A stretch of DNA of 64,000 nucleotides from Bartonella taylorii 8TBB (lineage in GTDB: Bacteria; Pseudomonadota; Alphaproteobacteria; Rhizobiales; Rhizobiaceae). The stretch covers positions 124,001 to 188,000 of the forward strand of contig NZ_CADEAG010000001.1 in the NCBI RefSeq assembly GCF_902825155.1, read 5' to 3'. Both the position numbers and the translations under genes were made by a program. The notes under the pieces were generated by a model. It made no database searches. It saw only the letters and a program-made list of their open reading frames with translations, and was not told where the DNA came from. Below, in pieces: positions 34,751-47,706 of the stretch; the first letter of the stretch is position 1, and every line of letters starts with the position of its first letter.

Positions 34751-35995
34751 TCAACCTTGTCCAAAGCGTGTATGAATATAATCACTCAAGAGAGATTCAA
34801 ACTCCTCGGCAATATGGTTACCCCGCAAAGTCTTTACCTTCTGCCCCTCAATAAAAACAGGTGCCGCAGGACTTTCTCCTACTCCAGGCAAAGAGATTCC
34901 AATATCAGCATGTTTTGATTCCCCTGGTCCATTGACGATACATCCCATCACTGCCACCTTCAAACTTTCAACACCAGGGTATTTTTCACGCCAGATAGGC
35001 ATATTTTTGTACAAACCCGCTTCAATTTTTTGCGCCAACTGCTGAAAGACTGTCGAAGTTGTACGACCACAACCAGGACAAGCGGCAACAACAGGCAAAA
35101 ATTGCCGAAACCCCATCACTTGCAAAAGCTCTTGAGCAACCCTCACTTCTCGTGTTCGATCTCCACCAGGTTCAGGTGTTAATGAAATACGGAGTGTGTC
35201 TCCAATTCCTTGCTGTAACAAAATTCCCAAAGCCACAGAAGAAGCAACGACACCCTTTGTTCCCATTCCCGCTTCTGTCAAACCCAAATGGAGCGCATAA
35301 TCACAACGCCCAGCCAAACTACTGTAAACAGCAATGAGATCTTGAACATCACTGACTTTAGCAGAAAGAATAATTTTATCACGTCCCAATCCCAGCTCTT
35401 CAGCTAAAGCGGCCGAATGCAAAGCCGACTGAACAACAGTTTCCCGCATGACTTCAGCCACAGATAAGGGATTTTCCTGCTGTGCATTTTCATTCATAAG
35501 CCGTGTCAACAACACATTATCAAGGGATCCCCAATTCACACCAATACGAATAGGTTTACGGTACTGACAAGCAATCTCGATAATTTCCGCAAATTGGCGA
35601 TCTTTTTTTGCACCAAAACCAACATTTCCAGGATTGATCCGATATTTTGCAAGCGCCTGCGCACACGCAGGATGTTCTGATAAAAGCTTATGACCAATAT
35701 AATGAAAATCTCCCACCAATGGTACAGAAAAACCCAACCTCTCCAATCGTTCCCGTATTTTGGGCACAGCAGCAGCAGCTTCATCACGATCAACGGTGAT
35801 GCGAACCAATTGGGAACCAGCCTGCCAAAGAGCAGCAATTTGTGCAACGGTTGAATCAACATCGGCAGTATCGGTATTGGTCATCGACTGAACAACAATC
35901 GGATTATTGCCACCAACCATCACATCGCCAACAGCAACACCAACAGACCGGCGACGCTCAAGAGGTTTAGATAAAGAATACGCTGTGTTCATCAA
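34751..35995 (-). CDS. ispG: 4-hydroxy-3-methylbut-2-enyl diphosphate synthase
   Basis: A 414-residue [4Fe-4S] enzyme of the MEP isoprenoid pathway, converting MEcPP to HMBPP. Seen: the N-terminal TIM barrel start [29 protein letters not shown], and the C-terminal cluster domain with CPGCGRTTS and [11 protein letters not shown] (three Cys ligands plus the conserved Glu). It is convergent with the prenyl synthase, so two steps of isoprenoid supply are adjacent but not co-transcribed. Confidence 0.96.
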   Translation of the reverse strand: MMNTAYSLSKPLERRRSVGVAVGDVMVGGNNPIVVQSMTNTDTADVDSTVAQIAALWQAGSQLVRITVDRDEAAAAVPKIRERLERLGFSVPLVGDFHYIGHKLLSEHPACAQALAKYRINPGNVGFGAKKDRQFAEIIEIACQYRKPIRIGVNWGSLDNVLLTRLMNENAQQENPLSVAEVMRETVVQSALHSAALAEELGLGRDKIILSAKVSDVQDLIAVYSSLAGRCDYALHLGLTEAGMGTKGVVASSVALGILLQQGIGDTLRISLTPEPGGDRTREVRVAQELLQVMGFRQFLPVVAACPGCGRTTSTVFQQLAQKIEAGLYKNMPIWREKYPGVESLKVAVMGCIVNGPGESKHADIGISLPGVGESPAAPVFIEGQKVKTLRGNHIAEEFESLLSDYIHTRFGQG

Positions 35996-36231
35996 GTCCT
36001 CAAATTTTCAAAACTTGGCATCTATCGACCATCATTTATGATCATGTTTTGCCAAAATACAATTTAAAAACGAATGAAAGGCAGTGCTTCATTAAGCCAA
36101 AACTCTTGATTTTTACCTCATAGATAAGCAGCACCATCAATGCAACCTTTCAATTTTTAAGCCGTTATAGCAAAACCCCAAACACAATTCCCACTGTCGT
36201 AAAACAGTATAACACATGAAGGAGGAAACCC

Positions 36232-36516
36232 ATGAGTCTATTTTCAACGCGCGCCAAGAATGCTAAAATTAAAAAACGCATCGCACAATTAAAAAATCAA
36301 CTCGTCCCAGCGAGTCCTTGGCGTTCTTATAATGACGGCTTTGAAAACATCTCTGACATGTTTGACACATGGAAACAAAAAAGCCGTCACGCACTTTACC
36401 ATCTCAACGAGCATGCTACACAATTAAAGCAAAAAGCCAAAGAAAACCCAAAAACAACCCTCGCATTAACTGCAGGATTAATTTTAGCTGGTTTCTTGCT
36501 GATACGTAAAAATTAA
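36232..36516 (+). CDS. Small C-tail-anchored protein (DUF883/YqjD-like)
   Basis: A 94-residue protein with a basic N-terminus, amphipathic helices (about residues 25-72) and a single C-terminal hydrophobic segment TTLALTAGLILAGFLLI ending in RKN. This layout is that of YqjD/ElaB-type (DUF883) tail-anchored inner-membrane proteins, some of which bind ribosomes. The family match is by architecture rather than clear sequence identity. AGGAGG lies 9 nt upstream of the ATG, and a terminator follows. Confidence 0.6.
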   Translation: MSLFSTRAKNAKIKKRIAQLKNQLVPASPWRSYNDGFENISDMFDTWKQKSRHALYHLNEHATQLKQKAKENPKTTLALTAGLILAGFLLIRKN

Positions 36517-36543
36517 AAACACAATCAACAGTAAAAACCTTTC

Positions 36544-36570
36544 AATGCCCGCCTCAAAGTGGGCATTCTT
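36544..36570 (+). terminator. Probable terminator after the tail-anchored protein
   Basis: AATGCCC/GGGCATT stem (36544-36550 with 36561-36567), a 10-nt loop and a short pyrimidine tail (CTTCT). Confidence 0.6.
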
Positions 36571-36742
36571 CTACATCTGGGAAAAAACAACGTACAAAAC
36601 ATCAGGGTTACTTTTATACATAAATAAGAATTTTATGAATTGAAAAAGCTCAAATATAACAAACCAAATCAAATCTTCTAAAGTAAATGCCCACTTGCTA
36701 GAAGTAAAGGACATAGAAATCAAACTCAAAAAACCCAAAATC

Positions 36743-37747
36743 TTAACCTCCAGGAGTATTTTGTGAAGTATCTACATAGGTAACTACAGACATCCCAGGG
36801 ATGAGTTTTTCAATCCCCTCCTGTCCAGGATCTAAAGCAATACGCACCGAAATACGTTGCGCAATTTTAATGAAATTACCAATTGTAGTATCTGTTTTTA
36901 ACAGTGAAAATTCTGAACCTGTCGCAGGTGCGAAACGGACCACACGCCCTTTTAATTTCTTATTATTCAATGCATCAACAGAAAAAATAACTGGTTGCCC
37001 AACACGCATCTGAGAAAGTTGTGTTTCCTTATAATTGGCTATAATCCAAATGTCATCAGAAATAACGGATACCAATTGCGTACCAGGCACGACATATTGC
37101 CCTACCCGTGCACTCACCAATCCAACAGACCCCGTTCTAGGAGATAAAATCTTGGTGTGGTCCAGATTGAGTTTAGCCAATTCAACGCTAACCTTTGCTC
37201 CTGCAACATCTGACTGTAAACTTTGCCGTTCAAGATCTAATTGTTTTTGCAATTGGCGTTTTGTTTCAAGTGTTGTCAACAATTGCGAAAGAGGGCGAGA
37301 AACAGAACTCGTAAGATCACTAAAGTTTAGCTTCTTGTTTTCAGGAAGAACGTTAGAGAATGCTCGTGAACGCGACAGTTCAGCTTCTACTGTATTAATT
37401 TCTCCCTGCAAAATCTGAGCCTGCAACATAACGCTTGCAAGTTTTGCATTTTTTGAATCCAGAACAGCCTGTGCTCTTGCAAGCTGTTGGCGAAAAAGAG
37501 AATCATCGAGTTCAAATAAAAGCATTCCCTTTTCAACTCTCTGATAATCTTGCACATAAATCCGTGCAATCATCCCAGAAATCTGTGAACTGACCAAGGT
37601 AACATTGCCTTTAATGGAAGCATTATCGGTTATCTGAATCGTACTCACAAAAGGGGGAAGTTTCCAAGCCCATAAAATGAGCAAAACACCTGTAATCCCT
37701 GAGAGGAATGCAACAAGCGTTGCTCTTGACCGTAATGCTTTTATCAT
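36743..37747 (-). CDS. HlyD/EmrA-like membrane fusion protein
   Basis: A 334-residue periplasmic adaptor with one N-terminal membrane helix (VAFLSGITGVLLILWAW, about residues 12-28). A biotinyl-lipoyl-like half motif follows (SIKGNVTLVSSQISGMIARI), then a coiled coil (about 85-190), the second lipoyl half ILSPRTGSVGLVSARVGQYV, and a beta-barrel. It links an inner-membrane pump to an outer-membrane channel. It overlaps the MFS gene by 4 nt, so the two form one export unit. Confidence 0.9.
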   Translation of the reverse strand: MIKALRSRATLVAFLSGITGVLLILWAWKLPPFVSTIQITDNASIKGNVTLVSSQISGMIARIYVQDYQRVEKGMLLFELDDSLFRQQLARAQAVLDSKNAKLASVMLQAQILQGEINTVEAELSRSRAFSNVLPENKKLNFSDLTSSVSRPLSQLLTTLETKRQLQKQLDLERQSLQSDVAGAKVSVELAKLNLDHTKILSPRTGSVGLVSARVGQYVVPGTQLVSVISDDIWIIANYKETQLSQMRVGQPVIFSVDALNNKKLKGRVVRFAPATGSEFSLLKTDTTIGNFIKIAQRISVRIALDPGQEGIEKLIPGMSVVTYVDTSQNTPGG

Positions 37748-39405
37748 TTTTTATTCCCCTCTTCACTGACATGATCCCGATTGTCAAATGCAGTCAAAGA
37801 GTATGACTTGACAAATATTTTGACAAGAAAAATAGCAAAAACAACCATTGCTATATAAAAATAAAGACGAAAAACATCATCATAAGCAAAAACATTTGCT
37901 GTTAACCTAAACTTTTCAATCAATTTAGACACGTCTTGCTCATCCCCTAAGATAGGTGGAACAGCAACACTAGAAGAAGGCGAAAATAAGGCAGACATCT
38001 CAACCGAAATACGTGGATCCGTAACAACAACATTTTGTGTTAAAAATTCAAAATTCTTATGGGCGAAAAAAACCTGCAGGCTGCCAAAAAAAGCCGATCC
38101 CATCAAACCACCCGTCACTTGCGTCAACAAAAAAACAGCAATAAAACTTAAAACGTAACGCGGTCCTCGCTCACCAGATGTCACAAATCCCTTGAAAAGA
38201 GTAGGAGGCAAAAAAAGTGCGTAACTAAAACTAACCAACCCTTGACTCAACATCATATCTTGTGGACGCGTTAAGTGGTTCACATGACTATCCAAATAAG
38301 CCCCAAGCGCCAAACAGCCTAAAGATAAAAGATAAAAATAATCCTCACGTCCAGCACGTAAAAAAAACACACAAGTCGCTCCCCCTAAAAGGGTCCCCAA
38401 TATAACCGCGAGATACATGGGTGCCATCTCACGATTTAACAAACCAAAAAGATTAAAAAACCCTACTGCTAAAGTTGACCGCTCTAACAAAAAAACATGA
38501 AAGACCAATAAAATGAGAACAGATTGCACCATTTCTTTACTGAAAAGCCAGCGTAAATCAATCAACGGACTCTTTCTATTAAGCTCAAGAATGATCGCAA
38601 TGACCAAAGAGGAAACAGCAAGCGCAAGCCCCCAACCAATCCACGGTGCCTCATACCACCAATACAACTTACCAACAGACATAATAACCGCATTGAGTCC
38701 AAGACCAAGCGCAATCAAACTATAACTCACCCAGTCTAACTTCTGAATAACCTTATTACGTACCACAGGAGTCAGGGGAAGAGCATAGATACATCCCAAA
38801 CTCATGAGAACCAATCCCATTTCCATCGCTGAAAGACTCAAAAATCCACCATTTTCTAACAAATCAGGCGAAATCAACCGCGATAAGGGCGCTGCTAAAG
38901 CCGCATTCGTATAATTCAAACTAAGAGCAACAGTAAACTTCTTTGCTGGTGCAAAAGCCTCCATCATATAAAGAAGCGCTAAGGAAGCTAATGGTGCCGC
39001 AGCAATACCAGCAAAAAAACGAATAATCAGTGCAGAACGCAAATCCGTAACAAAGAGCTGTAAAATGCAAACCAGAACGAAGCTAAGAATTGATAATTCA
39101 GCAAAAGCACGAAGCCCAAACTGATAACGAATTTTGATCAACATAATCGCAACACTCACATTTGGTGCCATATAGGCAGCAACCAACCATGTGGTTTCTG
39201 TTAGAGTTGCATGAAAATCGCCCGTAAGATAAAAAATGTTAGACTGAACAATATTCGCCCCTAAGCCATAAGCCCATTGCAAAATAAAAGAAGCGAAAAT
39301 ATAAACAAAACATTTTGGCAAAGGCCCTGCAAAAACACGACCTGGATGGGGAAATGGTTTTCCTCCTCTTTTAGCAGACATAACCGTACTCTTCTTTCCG
39401 CTCAT
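37744..39405 (-). CDS. MFS efflux transporter (EmrB/DHA2-like)
   Basis: A 553-residue permease with about 13-14 hydrophobic segments. The opening region LTETTWLVAAYMAPNVSVAIM corresponds to the DHA2-family TETTWLVxxYxL segment. A periplasmic insertion (about residues 445-505) precedes the last helix, as in adaptor-dependent EmrB-type pumps. Its start lies only 24 nt after atpC on the same strand, so it may be transcribed by read-through from the ATP synthase operon. Substrate unknown. Confidence 0.87.
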   Translation of the reverse strand: MSGKKSTVMSAKRGGKPFPHPGRVFAGPLPKCFVYIFASFILQWAYGLGANIVQSNIFYLTGDFHATLTETTWLVAAYMAPNVSVAIMLIKIRYQFGLRAFAELSILSFVLVCILQLFVTDLRSALIIRFFAGIAAAPLASLALLYMMEAFAPAKKFTVALSLNYTNAALAAPLSRLISPDLLENGGFLSLSAMEMGLVLMSLGCIYALPLTPVVRNKVIQKLDWVSYSLIALGLGLNAVIMSVGKLYWWYEAPWIGWGLALAVSSLVIAIILELNRKSPLIDLRWLFSKEMVQSVLILLVFHVFLLERSTLAVGFFNLFGLLNREMAPMYLAVILGTLLGGATCVFFLRAGREDYFYLLSLGCLALGAYLDSHVNHLTRPQDMMLSQGLVSFSYALFLPPTLFKGFVTSGERGPRYVLSFIAVFLLTQVTGGLMGSAFFGSLQVFFAHKNFEFLTQNVVVTDPRISVEMSALFSPSSSVAVPPILGDEQDVSKLIEKFRLTANVFAYDDVFRLYFYIAMVVFAIFLVKIFVKSYSLTAFDNRDHVSEEGNKK

Positions 39406-39429
39406 GTCCGCCTTTTCCCGTATAATCTG

Positions 39430-39867
39430 TTACGCCTCTGTCAATACAGTATCAACAGCTGTCAGTTGATGAAAAAATTCTTCTACCTTACGCTTTGCCT
39501 CATCATTTGCATCCCCTTCCAACGTCGCCCGAACTTGCAAAATCTGCTGTTCCAACGTACTAAAAGAAAGATGTTCAACAGCCACAACCTTCTCTACCAG
39601 AAGCGAGCATCCCGAAGAGGTAACATTAGCAACGCCCCCATAAACAGCAAAGAGCTTTTCCCCCGAAGAAGTGAGAACGCGGACACTCCCCAATACAATG
39701 CTAGCCACCAATGGTGCATGATGCGCCATCACTGTGAGTGCACCCGACTCTGAAGGAAGAACAACAGATACCACCTGTTCTGAAAACACAAATTTCTCAG
39801 GTGATACAATCTCAAACAAAAAACACTCTACCTTATTGTTCTCCACAAAAACCTCCACGAGGTTCAA
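39430..39867 (-). CDS. atpC: F1 ATP synthase epsilon subunit
   Basis: A 145-residue subunit with the N-terminal beta-sandwich (FLFEIVSPEKFVFSEQVVSV, GALTVMAHHAPLVASI) and FAVYGGVANVTSSGCSLLVE. Two C-terminal helices follow, which inhibit hydrolysis in other bacteria. It is the last gene of atpHAGDC, 51 nt after atpD. Confidence 0.95.
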   Translation of the reverse strand: MNLVEVFVENNKVECFLFEIVSPEKFVFSEQVVSVVLPSESGALTVMAHHAPLVASIVLGSVRVLTSSGEKLFAVYGGVANVTSSGCSLLVEKVVAVEHLSFSTLEQQILQVRATLEGDANDEAKRKVEEFFHQLTAVDTVLTEA

Positions 39868-39918
39868 TACTAAGACCTCTTGTGCTCTTTACAACAAGCA
39901 TTCGTTACAGATTTCCTC

Positions 39919-41535
<1,617 letters not shown>

Positions 41536-41548
41536 TTACCTTTTCAAT

Positions 41549-42460
41549 TTAAAGCGCTTCAGCGCCCGCAATAATTTCGATCAATTCTGTCGTGATTTGT
41601 GCTTGACGCTGGCGATTATAAGCCACTGTCAATTTATTAATCATTTCACCGGCATTGCGCGATGCATTATCCATAGCACTCATCTTCGCCCCCATTTCAC
41701 CGGCAACATTTTCAAGCAAAGCTCGAAAGATTTGCACAGAAAGATTGCGCGGCACAAGCTCTTCCAAAAGAGAAACAGCATCGGGCTCATACTCATAAAC
41801 AACTGATTGTGAACCTTTACTTTTGTCATTTTTTTCAACGATAACCTCTCCTTCGACAGCTTCTTTGGGAGAGAGTGTTGGAATCAAGCCAAAAGCTGTT
41901 GGACGCTGATTGATCACGGAAACAAATTCAGAATAGAATAGCGTACACACATCAAATGCTCCCTCATTGAATAAATCAATGATCCGCTGACTGATCATCG
42001 CAGCCTCTGCAAAACTAATCCGCTTTACAGAATGCAAATCAATGTGACCAATCATCAAAGCCTTGTAATCACGCGCTAAAATATCAGCGCCCTTTTTTCC
42101 CACGGTTAAAATCTTAACAATTTTACCAGCAGAAAGCAGTGTCTTAATTTGTTCACGCGCACGACGGGCGATTTGTACATTAAAAGCACCACAAAGACCA
42201 CGCTCCGCAGTACATACCACCAAAAGATGCACATCATCTCGACCCGTACCCCGCATGAGAGGAGGCGCATCAACCCCATCAACATCAGCCGCAACATTGG
42301 CTAAAATAGCAGCCATCCTCTGAGCATAAGGACGCGCAGACTCCGCCGCCTCTTGCGCACGGTGCAACCTTGCCGCCGCAACCATTTGCATGGCTTTGGT
42401 AATCTTTTGTGTTGCCTTAACCGAGGCGATACGGTCTCTAAGATCCTTCAACGACGCCAT
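41549..42460 (-). CDS. atpG: F1 ATP synthase gamma subunit
   Basis: A 303-residue rotor shaft subunit. N-terminal helix [34 protein letters not shown], and C-terminal helix [20 protein letters not shown] with [20 protein letters not shown] are diagnostic. It lies 20 nt after atpA and 19 nt before atpD. Confidence 0.97.
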   Translation of the reverse strand: MASLKDLRDRIASVKATQKITKAMQMVAAARLHRAQEAAESARPYAQRMAAILANVAADVDGVDAPPLMRGTGRDDVHLLVVCTAERGLCGAFNVQIARRAREQIKTLLSAGKIVKILTVGKKGADILARDYKALMIGHIDLHSVKRISFAEAAMISQRIIDLFNEGAFDVCTLFYSEFVSVINQRPTAFGLIPTLSPKEAVEGEVIVEKNDKSKGSQSVVYEYEPDAVSLLEELVPRNLSVQIFRALLENVAGEMGAKMSAMDNASRNAGEMINKLTVAYNRQRQAQITTELIEIIAGAEAL

Positions 42461-42480
42461 TCAAGCATTCCATCAATTCA

Positions 42481-44016
42481 TCACGAAAAATTCTTTGCAT
42501 AAGTCTTAAGCACAGTTATCAATTTATCCTTAATTTCATCGGTTATCTGTTTTTGATCAGCAATCGCCTTCAAAAGACTTTGGTGATCATTGCGCAGAAG
42601 CGTTAAAAGCCCCTGTTCAAAGCGCGCAACATCAGAAACAGCTAAGGAATCCAGGTAACCATTCACACCAGCAAAAATAACAACAACCTGTTCTTCTGTC
42701 TTCAATGGAGAAAATTGTGGCTGCTTCAAAAGCTCTGTTAAACGCGCACCACGGTTTAAAAGACGCTGCGTTGAAGCATCCAAATCAGAACCAAATTGTG
42801 CAAAAGCAGCCATTTCGCGATATTGTGCCAATTCACCTTTGATCGAACCAGCAACTTGCTTCATCGCCTTAATTTGCGCAGCGGAACCAACACGCGACAC
42901 AGAAAGACCAACATTCACAGCAGGGCGAATTCCTTGATAAAATAAATTGGTTTCCAGAAAAATTTGCCCGTCAGTGATTGAAATCACATTTGTAGGAATA
43001 TAAGCAGAAACGTCATTTGCTTGAGTTTCAATGACGGGTAAAGCCGTCAAAGATCCAGAACCATTTTCAGCATTCAGTTTAGCAGCACGCTCTAAAAGAC
43101 GCGAATGAAGATAGAAAACATCACCAGGATAAGCTTCACGACCAGGTGGACGACGAAGCAAAAGAGACATTTGACGATAAGCAACAGCCTGTTTTGAAAG
43201 ATCATCATAACCGATCAAAGCATGTTGCCCATTGTCGCGGAAATATTCACCCATCGCACATCCAGCAAGAGGCGCAATAAATTGCAATGGAGCAGGATCA
43301 GAAGCGGTAGCTGCTACAATAATGGAATACTCGAGCGCTCCACGCTCTTCCAAAATTTTAACAAATTGCGCTACCGTTGAACGTTTTTGACCAATGGCGA
43401 CATAAATACAATACACTTTGTCCTGATCGTTTCCAGCACCTTTTTCGTGAAACGGTTTCTGGTTTAAAAATGTATCGAGCAAAACTGCTGTTTTTCCTGT
43501 CTGCCGGTCACCAATCACCAATTCACGCTGTCCGCGTCCAATAGGAATAAGCGCATCAATGGCTTTTAATCCCGTCGCCATGGGTTCATGCACAGATTGA
43601 CGCGGAATAATCCCTGGAGCCTTAACATCAACACGACGACGCTCTGTTGCCTTAAGCGGTCCTTTACCATCTATAGGATTTCCCAATGCATCAACAACAC
43701 GCCCAAGCAAAGCTGGTCCCACAGGGACATCCACAATAGACCCAAGCCGTTTAACGGTATCCCCTTCACGAATATCACGATCTGACCCAAAAATCACAAC
43801 CCCAACATTATCGATTTCCAGATTCAAAGCCATACCACGCACGCCATTTGAAAAGGAAACCATTTCCCCTGCTTGGACATTATCCAAACCATAAACACGG
43901 GCAATACCATCACCCACAGAGAGAACCCAACCAATTTCTGAAACTTCAGCCTTTTGGTCAAAGTTTCTGATTTGCTCTTTGAGAATTTTTGAAATTTCAG
44001 ATGGTCTAATATCCAT
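42481..44016 (-). CDS. atpA: F1 ATP synthase alpha subunit
   Basis: A 511-residue regulatory nucleotide-binding subunit with P-loop [26 protein letters not shown] and the C-terminal region with [20 protein letters not shown]. Its start overlaps the atpH stop by one base. Length is normal and no anomaly is seen. Confidence 0.97.
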   Translation of the reverse strand: MDIRPSEISKILKEQIRNFDQKAEVSEIGWVLSVGDGIARVYGLDNVQAGEMVSFSNGVRGMALNLEIDNVGVVIFGSDRDIREGDTVKRLGSIVDVPVGPALLGRVVDALGNPIDGKGPLKATERRRVDVKAPGIIPRQSVHEPMATGLKAIDALIPIGRGQRELVIGDRQTGKTAVLLDTFLNQKPFHEKGAGNDQDKVYCIYVAIGQKRSTVAQFVKILEERGALEYSIIVAATASDPAPLQFIAPLAGCAMGEYFRDNGQHALIGYDDLSKQAVAYRQMSLLLRRPPGREAYPGDVFYLHSRLLERAAKLNAENGSGSLTALPVIETQANDVSAYIPTNVISITDGQIFLETNLFYQGIRPAVNVGLSVSRVGSAAQIKAMKQVAGSIKGELAQYREMAAFAQFGSDLDASTQRLLNRGARLTELLKQPQFSPLKTEEQVVVIFAGVNGYLDSLAVSDVARFEQGLLTLLRNDHQSLLKAIADQKQITDEIKDKLITVLKTYAKNFS

Positions 44017-44600
44017 CAGCTGACCTCTTTTTTCAATGCAAGCTTAAGCGAAGATAATTTTGTTTCAAGAGACGTATCAATCTGAGACGACCCCACACGA
44101 ATGATTAATCCACCGAGAATTGTTGGATCAACAAGGATATGTAGCAAAATTTTTCCCCCAACGACACCTTCCAAAGCCACGCGCAACTCTTGTTCTTGTT
44201 GAGAACTCAGTGAGCGCGCAGAAACAATCTGAGCCGAAATTTCCCTACGAGAGAGAGCAACACGACGTTGAAAAGCATGTAAAATACCAGTCAAGGCACA
44301 AAGCCGACGGTTTAGTGCAATAACACGCAAAAAATTACCAACAATCTGACCAGCGCCCTCATCAGCAAATTTGATACGCTCACAAACAGAACACATTACC
44401 TTAACCTGTTCTTTTACTGAAAAGAATGGGCTCTGCACAAAGCGTTTCAAATCTTCATTTTGATCCAAAACAAGCAAAAAAGATGCTACTGCTTTTTCAA
44501 CCTTTTCCACAGCCCCTGCTTCTTGAACGAGATCAAAAAGCGCTTGCGCATAGCGTTGGTCCACCAATGGCAACGGTATAAGAGAAAATGAATCCGACAC
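44016..44600 (-). CDS. atpH: F1 ATP synthase delta subunit
   Basis: A 194-residue stator subunit: [20 protein letters not shown] at the N-terminus, [19 protein letters not shown] in the middle, and the C-terminal [20 protein letters not shown] motif. It is first in the five-gene F1 operon; F0 genes are not in this window, as is usual in alphaproteobacteria. Confidence 0.96.
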   Translation of the reverse strand: MSDSFSLIPLPLVDQRYAQALFDLVQEAGAVEKVEKAVASFLLVLDQNEDLKRFVQSPFFSVKEQVKVMCSVCERIKFADEGAGQIVGNFLRVIALNRRLCALTGILHAFQRRVALSRREISAQIVSARSLSSQQEQELRVALEGVVGGKILLHILVDPTILGGLIIRVGSSQIDTSLETKLSSLKLALKKEVS

Positions 44601-45137
44601 GAAATACCGCCTCTTTCCCTTGAGCGAATCTCTGATAGTTACCAGACGAAGATAGTTATCAGATGAAATAAATCAGACATCCTAAATTCTAAGAATAATC
44701 TTCTTAAAACCTAGAACAAAAAACTTCTCGGTTTCTAGCATAGACATAACCGACTCGCAACACTCCAAATCGTTGCTTTTTGAAAATTTTAAATAAAATA
44801 TTCAAAATATTTTTTTATAATACACAAATCAGCACCACAGTTTTTTTGTGTTTCTTTTTGGCATCCCCTCATAGATTTTAAAATATCTTTCTCTATCATT
44901 GCATAATCACTCTGAAAACAGAAACAAAATGCTCTCTTTCAGTTTTTAATGCTCTTCCACCAAAAGAGTTAACAAAAAATGTATCATTTCAAACTTATAA
45001 GCAAGCAATAATAACCGACGTTCCCTTAAAATAAAGAGGAAACGCATCTTTTTGCTTAAAATTATCCCTCCTAGAACATCTTTTAAGCAAATAAGCCTCC
45101 TCGTTACTTCCCTTCCCCATTACTTCCCTTGTGTTTT
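44601..45137. other. Upstream region of the atp operon
   Basis: About 540 very AT-rich nt between atpH and the end of priA, both on the minus strand. It should hold the atp promoter. No gene or clear terminator is recognised. Confidence 0.5.
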
Positions 45138-47381
45138 CTAAAGAAAATTTTGCGGATCAATATCAATCTGAACCCGAACCGAAGAAGGTATTTTGGGTGC
45201 ACTTGAAAGCATTGCACGAATAAACCCTTGTATATCAAAAGAACGTTGCCCTTGCAGTAAAAGCCGAAAACGATAACGCCCACGAATGAGAGCCAATGGA
45301 GCTTCCGCAGGTCCCATTACCGAGATATTTTTTTCCCTCGGTGCAACTTGACGCAACGCACGCGCATAATGTTCTGCTGCTTGGCGCTTTTCTGAAGACA
45401 CAATCAAAGAGGCAAGTCGCCCATAAGGTGGCAGATGATAGTGCTGACGCATAGCGATCTCATGAGTGTAAAAATCCTCACCTTGCCGAGAAATCAGGGC
45501 TTGTATTACTGGATGATCGGGTTGATAAGTTTGCAATAATCCTAAACTCTCTAACCCCATACGCCCTGCCCTGCCTGTAACCTGAGATAAGAGCTGAAAG
45601 GTACGCTCAGCAGCACGTAAATCGCCATTAGCAAGACCAAGATCCGCATCAATGACCCCGACCAGAGAAAGTCCTGGAAAATGGTGTCCTTTCGCAACCA
45701 ACTGCGTTCCAATAATAATGTCAACATCCCCATTCGCCACCGCTTCCAATTCGCGCCGCAACTGGCTAATCCCGCCTTTGAGATCCGTTGAGAGAATCAA
45801 TAACCGCGCCTGTGGAAAAAGCCCCCGTGTTTCTTCAGCAATTCTTTCTACCCCTGGACCACAAGCGACAAGATGGTCTAATGTCCCACATTCGGGGCAT
45901 GCTTCTGGAAGCGGCTGATGGTATCCACAATGATGGCATTTAAGCTGTCCTTGTAATCGATGCTCTACCAACCAACTTGAACAATCGCTACAATGAAAAC
46001 GATGCCCACAAACCCGACACAAAGTGAGAGGTGCATAACCACGCCGATTAAGAAAAAGCAGTGCCTGTTCACCTTTTTCAAGCGTTTGTTTTAAAGCCGC
46101 TTCAAGAGCAGAGGAAATAAAACGCCCCTTTTGCACACCTCCCTTTTGCACGCCTCCTTGACGCATATCAACCACCCGCAATTGCGGAAGTGCGGCCGCT
46201 TTAAAACGCGATGGCAAATGGACCCGTTGATAACGCCCCCACAAGACATTTGTCTGACTTTCAATCGAAGGAGTCGCTGAGGATAAAATAACAGGAAAAT
46301 GCCCAAAAGAACCCCGTGCAACTGCCATATCACGCGCATGATAAAAAATGCGCTCTTCTTGTTTGTAAGCACTATCATGTTCTTCATCAACAACAATCAA
46401 CCCAAGCTCTGGAAAGGGGAGGAAAAGCGCGGACCGCGCTCCAGCTACAACCCGCACAAGCCCTTCTGCAACCTGTCGCCACACACGTTCTCGACGACGT
46501 GGTGACAAATCTGAATGCCATTCCGCCGCCGCTGCTCCAAAGCGTGCATGAAAGCGATCTAAAAATTGTTGTGTTAAAGCAATTTCCGGCAATAAAATCA
46601 AAACCTGCTTACCACCTGTAAGCGCTTGAGCAACCGCTTCAAAATAAACTTCTGTCTTTCCCGACCCAGTAACACCATCAAGCAGAAAAACTTGAAATTG
46701 AGAAGATAAAACACCTTCCCGCAAAAGGCGCGCTGCTTTGCTCTGTTCTCCCTCCAATTGAGGGCAACAAAAATCAGGATTAGGCATCGCCACAAGAGCA
46801 GGAACAGGTACCATAACCTCTTCAAAAACCCCAAGTGTCTTTAGCCCCTCAACAACGGAAACAGAAGTTCCTGCCGCATGAGCAAGACCAGAACGTGTCC
46901 AAATTTCACCATCGCGGGCCAATTCTAAAACACGTGATCGTGCTGGTGTTAGGCGCCCGATCTCTCCTCCACAATACCGCAAACCCAGCATCTGTTCTTC
47001 GGGTTCTAAAGCAGACGGAACCGACAAAACCAATCGTGCAACAAGACCCAAAGGAGTCATCGTATACCGACCAACAAAATGCAAGAATGTAATCATCTCC
47101 GCTTTTAACGGCGGGCAATTAAAAACATGGAGGAGAGAGCGTAGTTTTTTACGCGCCACAGGTGGAGCACTTTGCCCATCCTTTGCGGATTGTTCTCCAA
47201 CATCCACCACAAAACCACAAACTTCCCGCCCCATTACCGGAACACGAACAAAAGAACCAACCTCTACCTCCATTGAAGATGGAACCTCATAACTATAAGC
47301 ATGTGCAATAGGCAGAGGTACCAAAATAGAAACAATATTTCTCTCGCACACACCCTCATTTGACTTCATCTTTTGTCCCAA
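45138..47381 (-). CDS. priA: Primosomal protein N' (replication restart helicase)
   Basis: A 747-residue superfamily-2 helicase. An N-terminal 3' DNA-binding domain (residues about 15-110) is followed by Walker A DGVTGSGKTEVYFE, DEEH box IVVDEEHDSAYKQE and SATPS. The zinc region comprises CRVCGHRFHCSDCS and LKCHHCGYHQPLPEACPECG, followed by motifs V and VI (GTQLVAKGHHFPGLSLV, QVTGRAGR). PriA reloads the replisome at stalled forks. No dnaB or other restart gene is adjacent. Confidence 0.95.
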   Translation of the reverse strand: MGQKMKSNEGVCERNIVSILVPLPIAHAYSYEVPSSMEVEVGSFVRVPVMGREVCGFVVDVGEQSAKDGQSAPPVARKKLRSLLHVFNCPPLKAEMITFLHFVGRYTMTPLGLVARLVLSVPSALEPEEQMLGLRYCGGEIGRLTPARSRVLELARDGEIWTRSGLAHAAGTSVSVVEGLKTLGVFEEVMVPVPALVAMPNPDFCCPQLEGEQSKAARLLREGVLSSQFQVFLLDGVTGSGKTEVYFEAVAQALTGGKQVLILLPEIALTQQFLDRFHARFGAAAAEWHSDLSPRRRERVWRQVAEGLVRVVAGARSALFLPFPELGLIVVDEEHDSAYKQEERIFYHARDMAVARGSFGHFPVILSSATPSIESQTNVLWGRYQRVHLPSRFKAAALPQLRVVDMRQGGVQKGGVQKGRFISSALEAALKQTLEKGEQALLFLNRRGYAPLTLCRVCGHRFHCSDCSSWLVEHRLQGQLKCHHCGYHQPLPEACPECGTLDHLVACGPGVERIAEETRGLFPQARLLILSTDLKGGISQLRRELEAVANGDVDIIIGTQLVAKGHHFPGLSLVGVIDADLGLANGDLRAAERTFQLLSQVTGRAGRMGLESLGLLQTYQPDHPVIQALISRQGEDFYTHEIAMRQHYHLPPYGRLASLIVSSEKRQAAEHYARALRQVAPREKNISVMGPAEAPLALIRGRYRFRLLLQGQRSFDIQGFIRAMLSSAPKIPSSVRVQIDIDPQNFL

Positions 47382-47488
47382 CTTTTATACAATCTTTTTT
47401 ATACCACTACCGTCCTTGCACTTTGACATATTATCCGTCATGAAGAATAATCACTTTGTATGATCTCCCCCTCATCAACAATATCTTA

Positions 47489-47566
47489 TCAACGATAAAA
47501 ACTCCAATACGCATCTGATATTGATACCAGCAGTGCTAACGCTATAAACAAACTATAAGTACGCAT
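47489..47566 (-). CDS. Candidate 25-residue membrane microprotein
   Basis: An ATG at 47566 with AAGGAT a few bases upstream opens a 25-codon frame, MRTYSLFIALALLVSISDAY followed by WSFYR and a stop. The sequence is a single hydrophobic segment with polar ends, as in small membrane proteins. It lies between priA and the divergent transaldolase gene. Chance is possible, and there is no comparative support in the window. Confidence 0.3.
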   Translation of the reverse strand: MRTYSLFIALALLVSISDAYWSFYR

Positions 47567-47706
47567 TTTTATCCTTCATATCTTAACTTACCATAGGCAA
47601 CACGTATCCTCCCTCTTGCTTTTGCGATAAACAATAACGCATAACAAAAATAGGGTGAAACATCAGAAGCTTTAAATAAAGAGCTAAAAACCAAGGAGAT
47701 TTGGCA

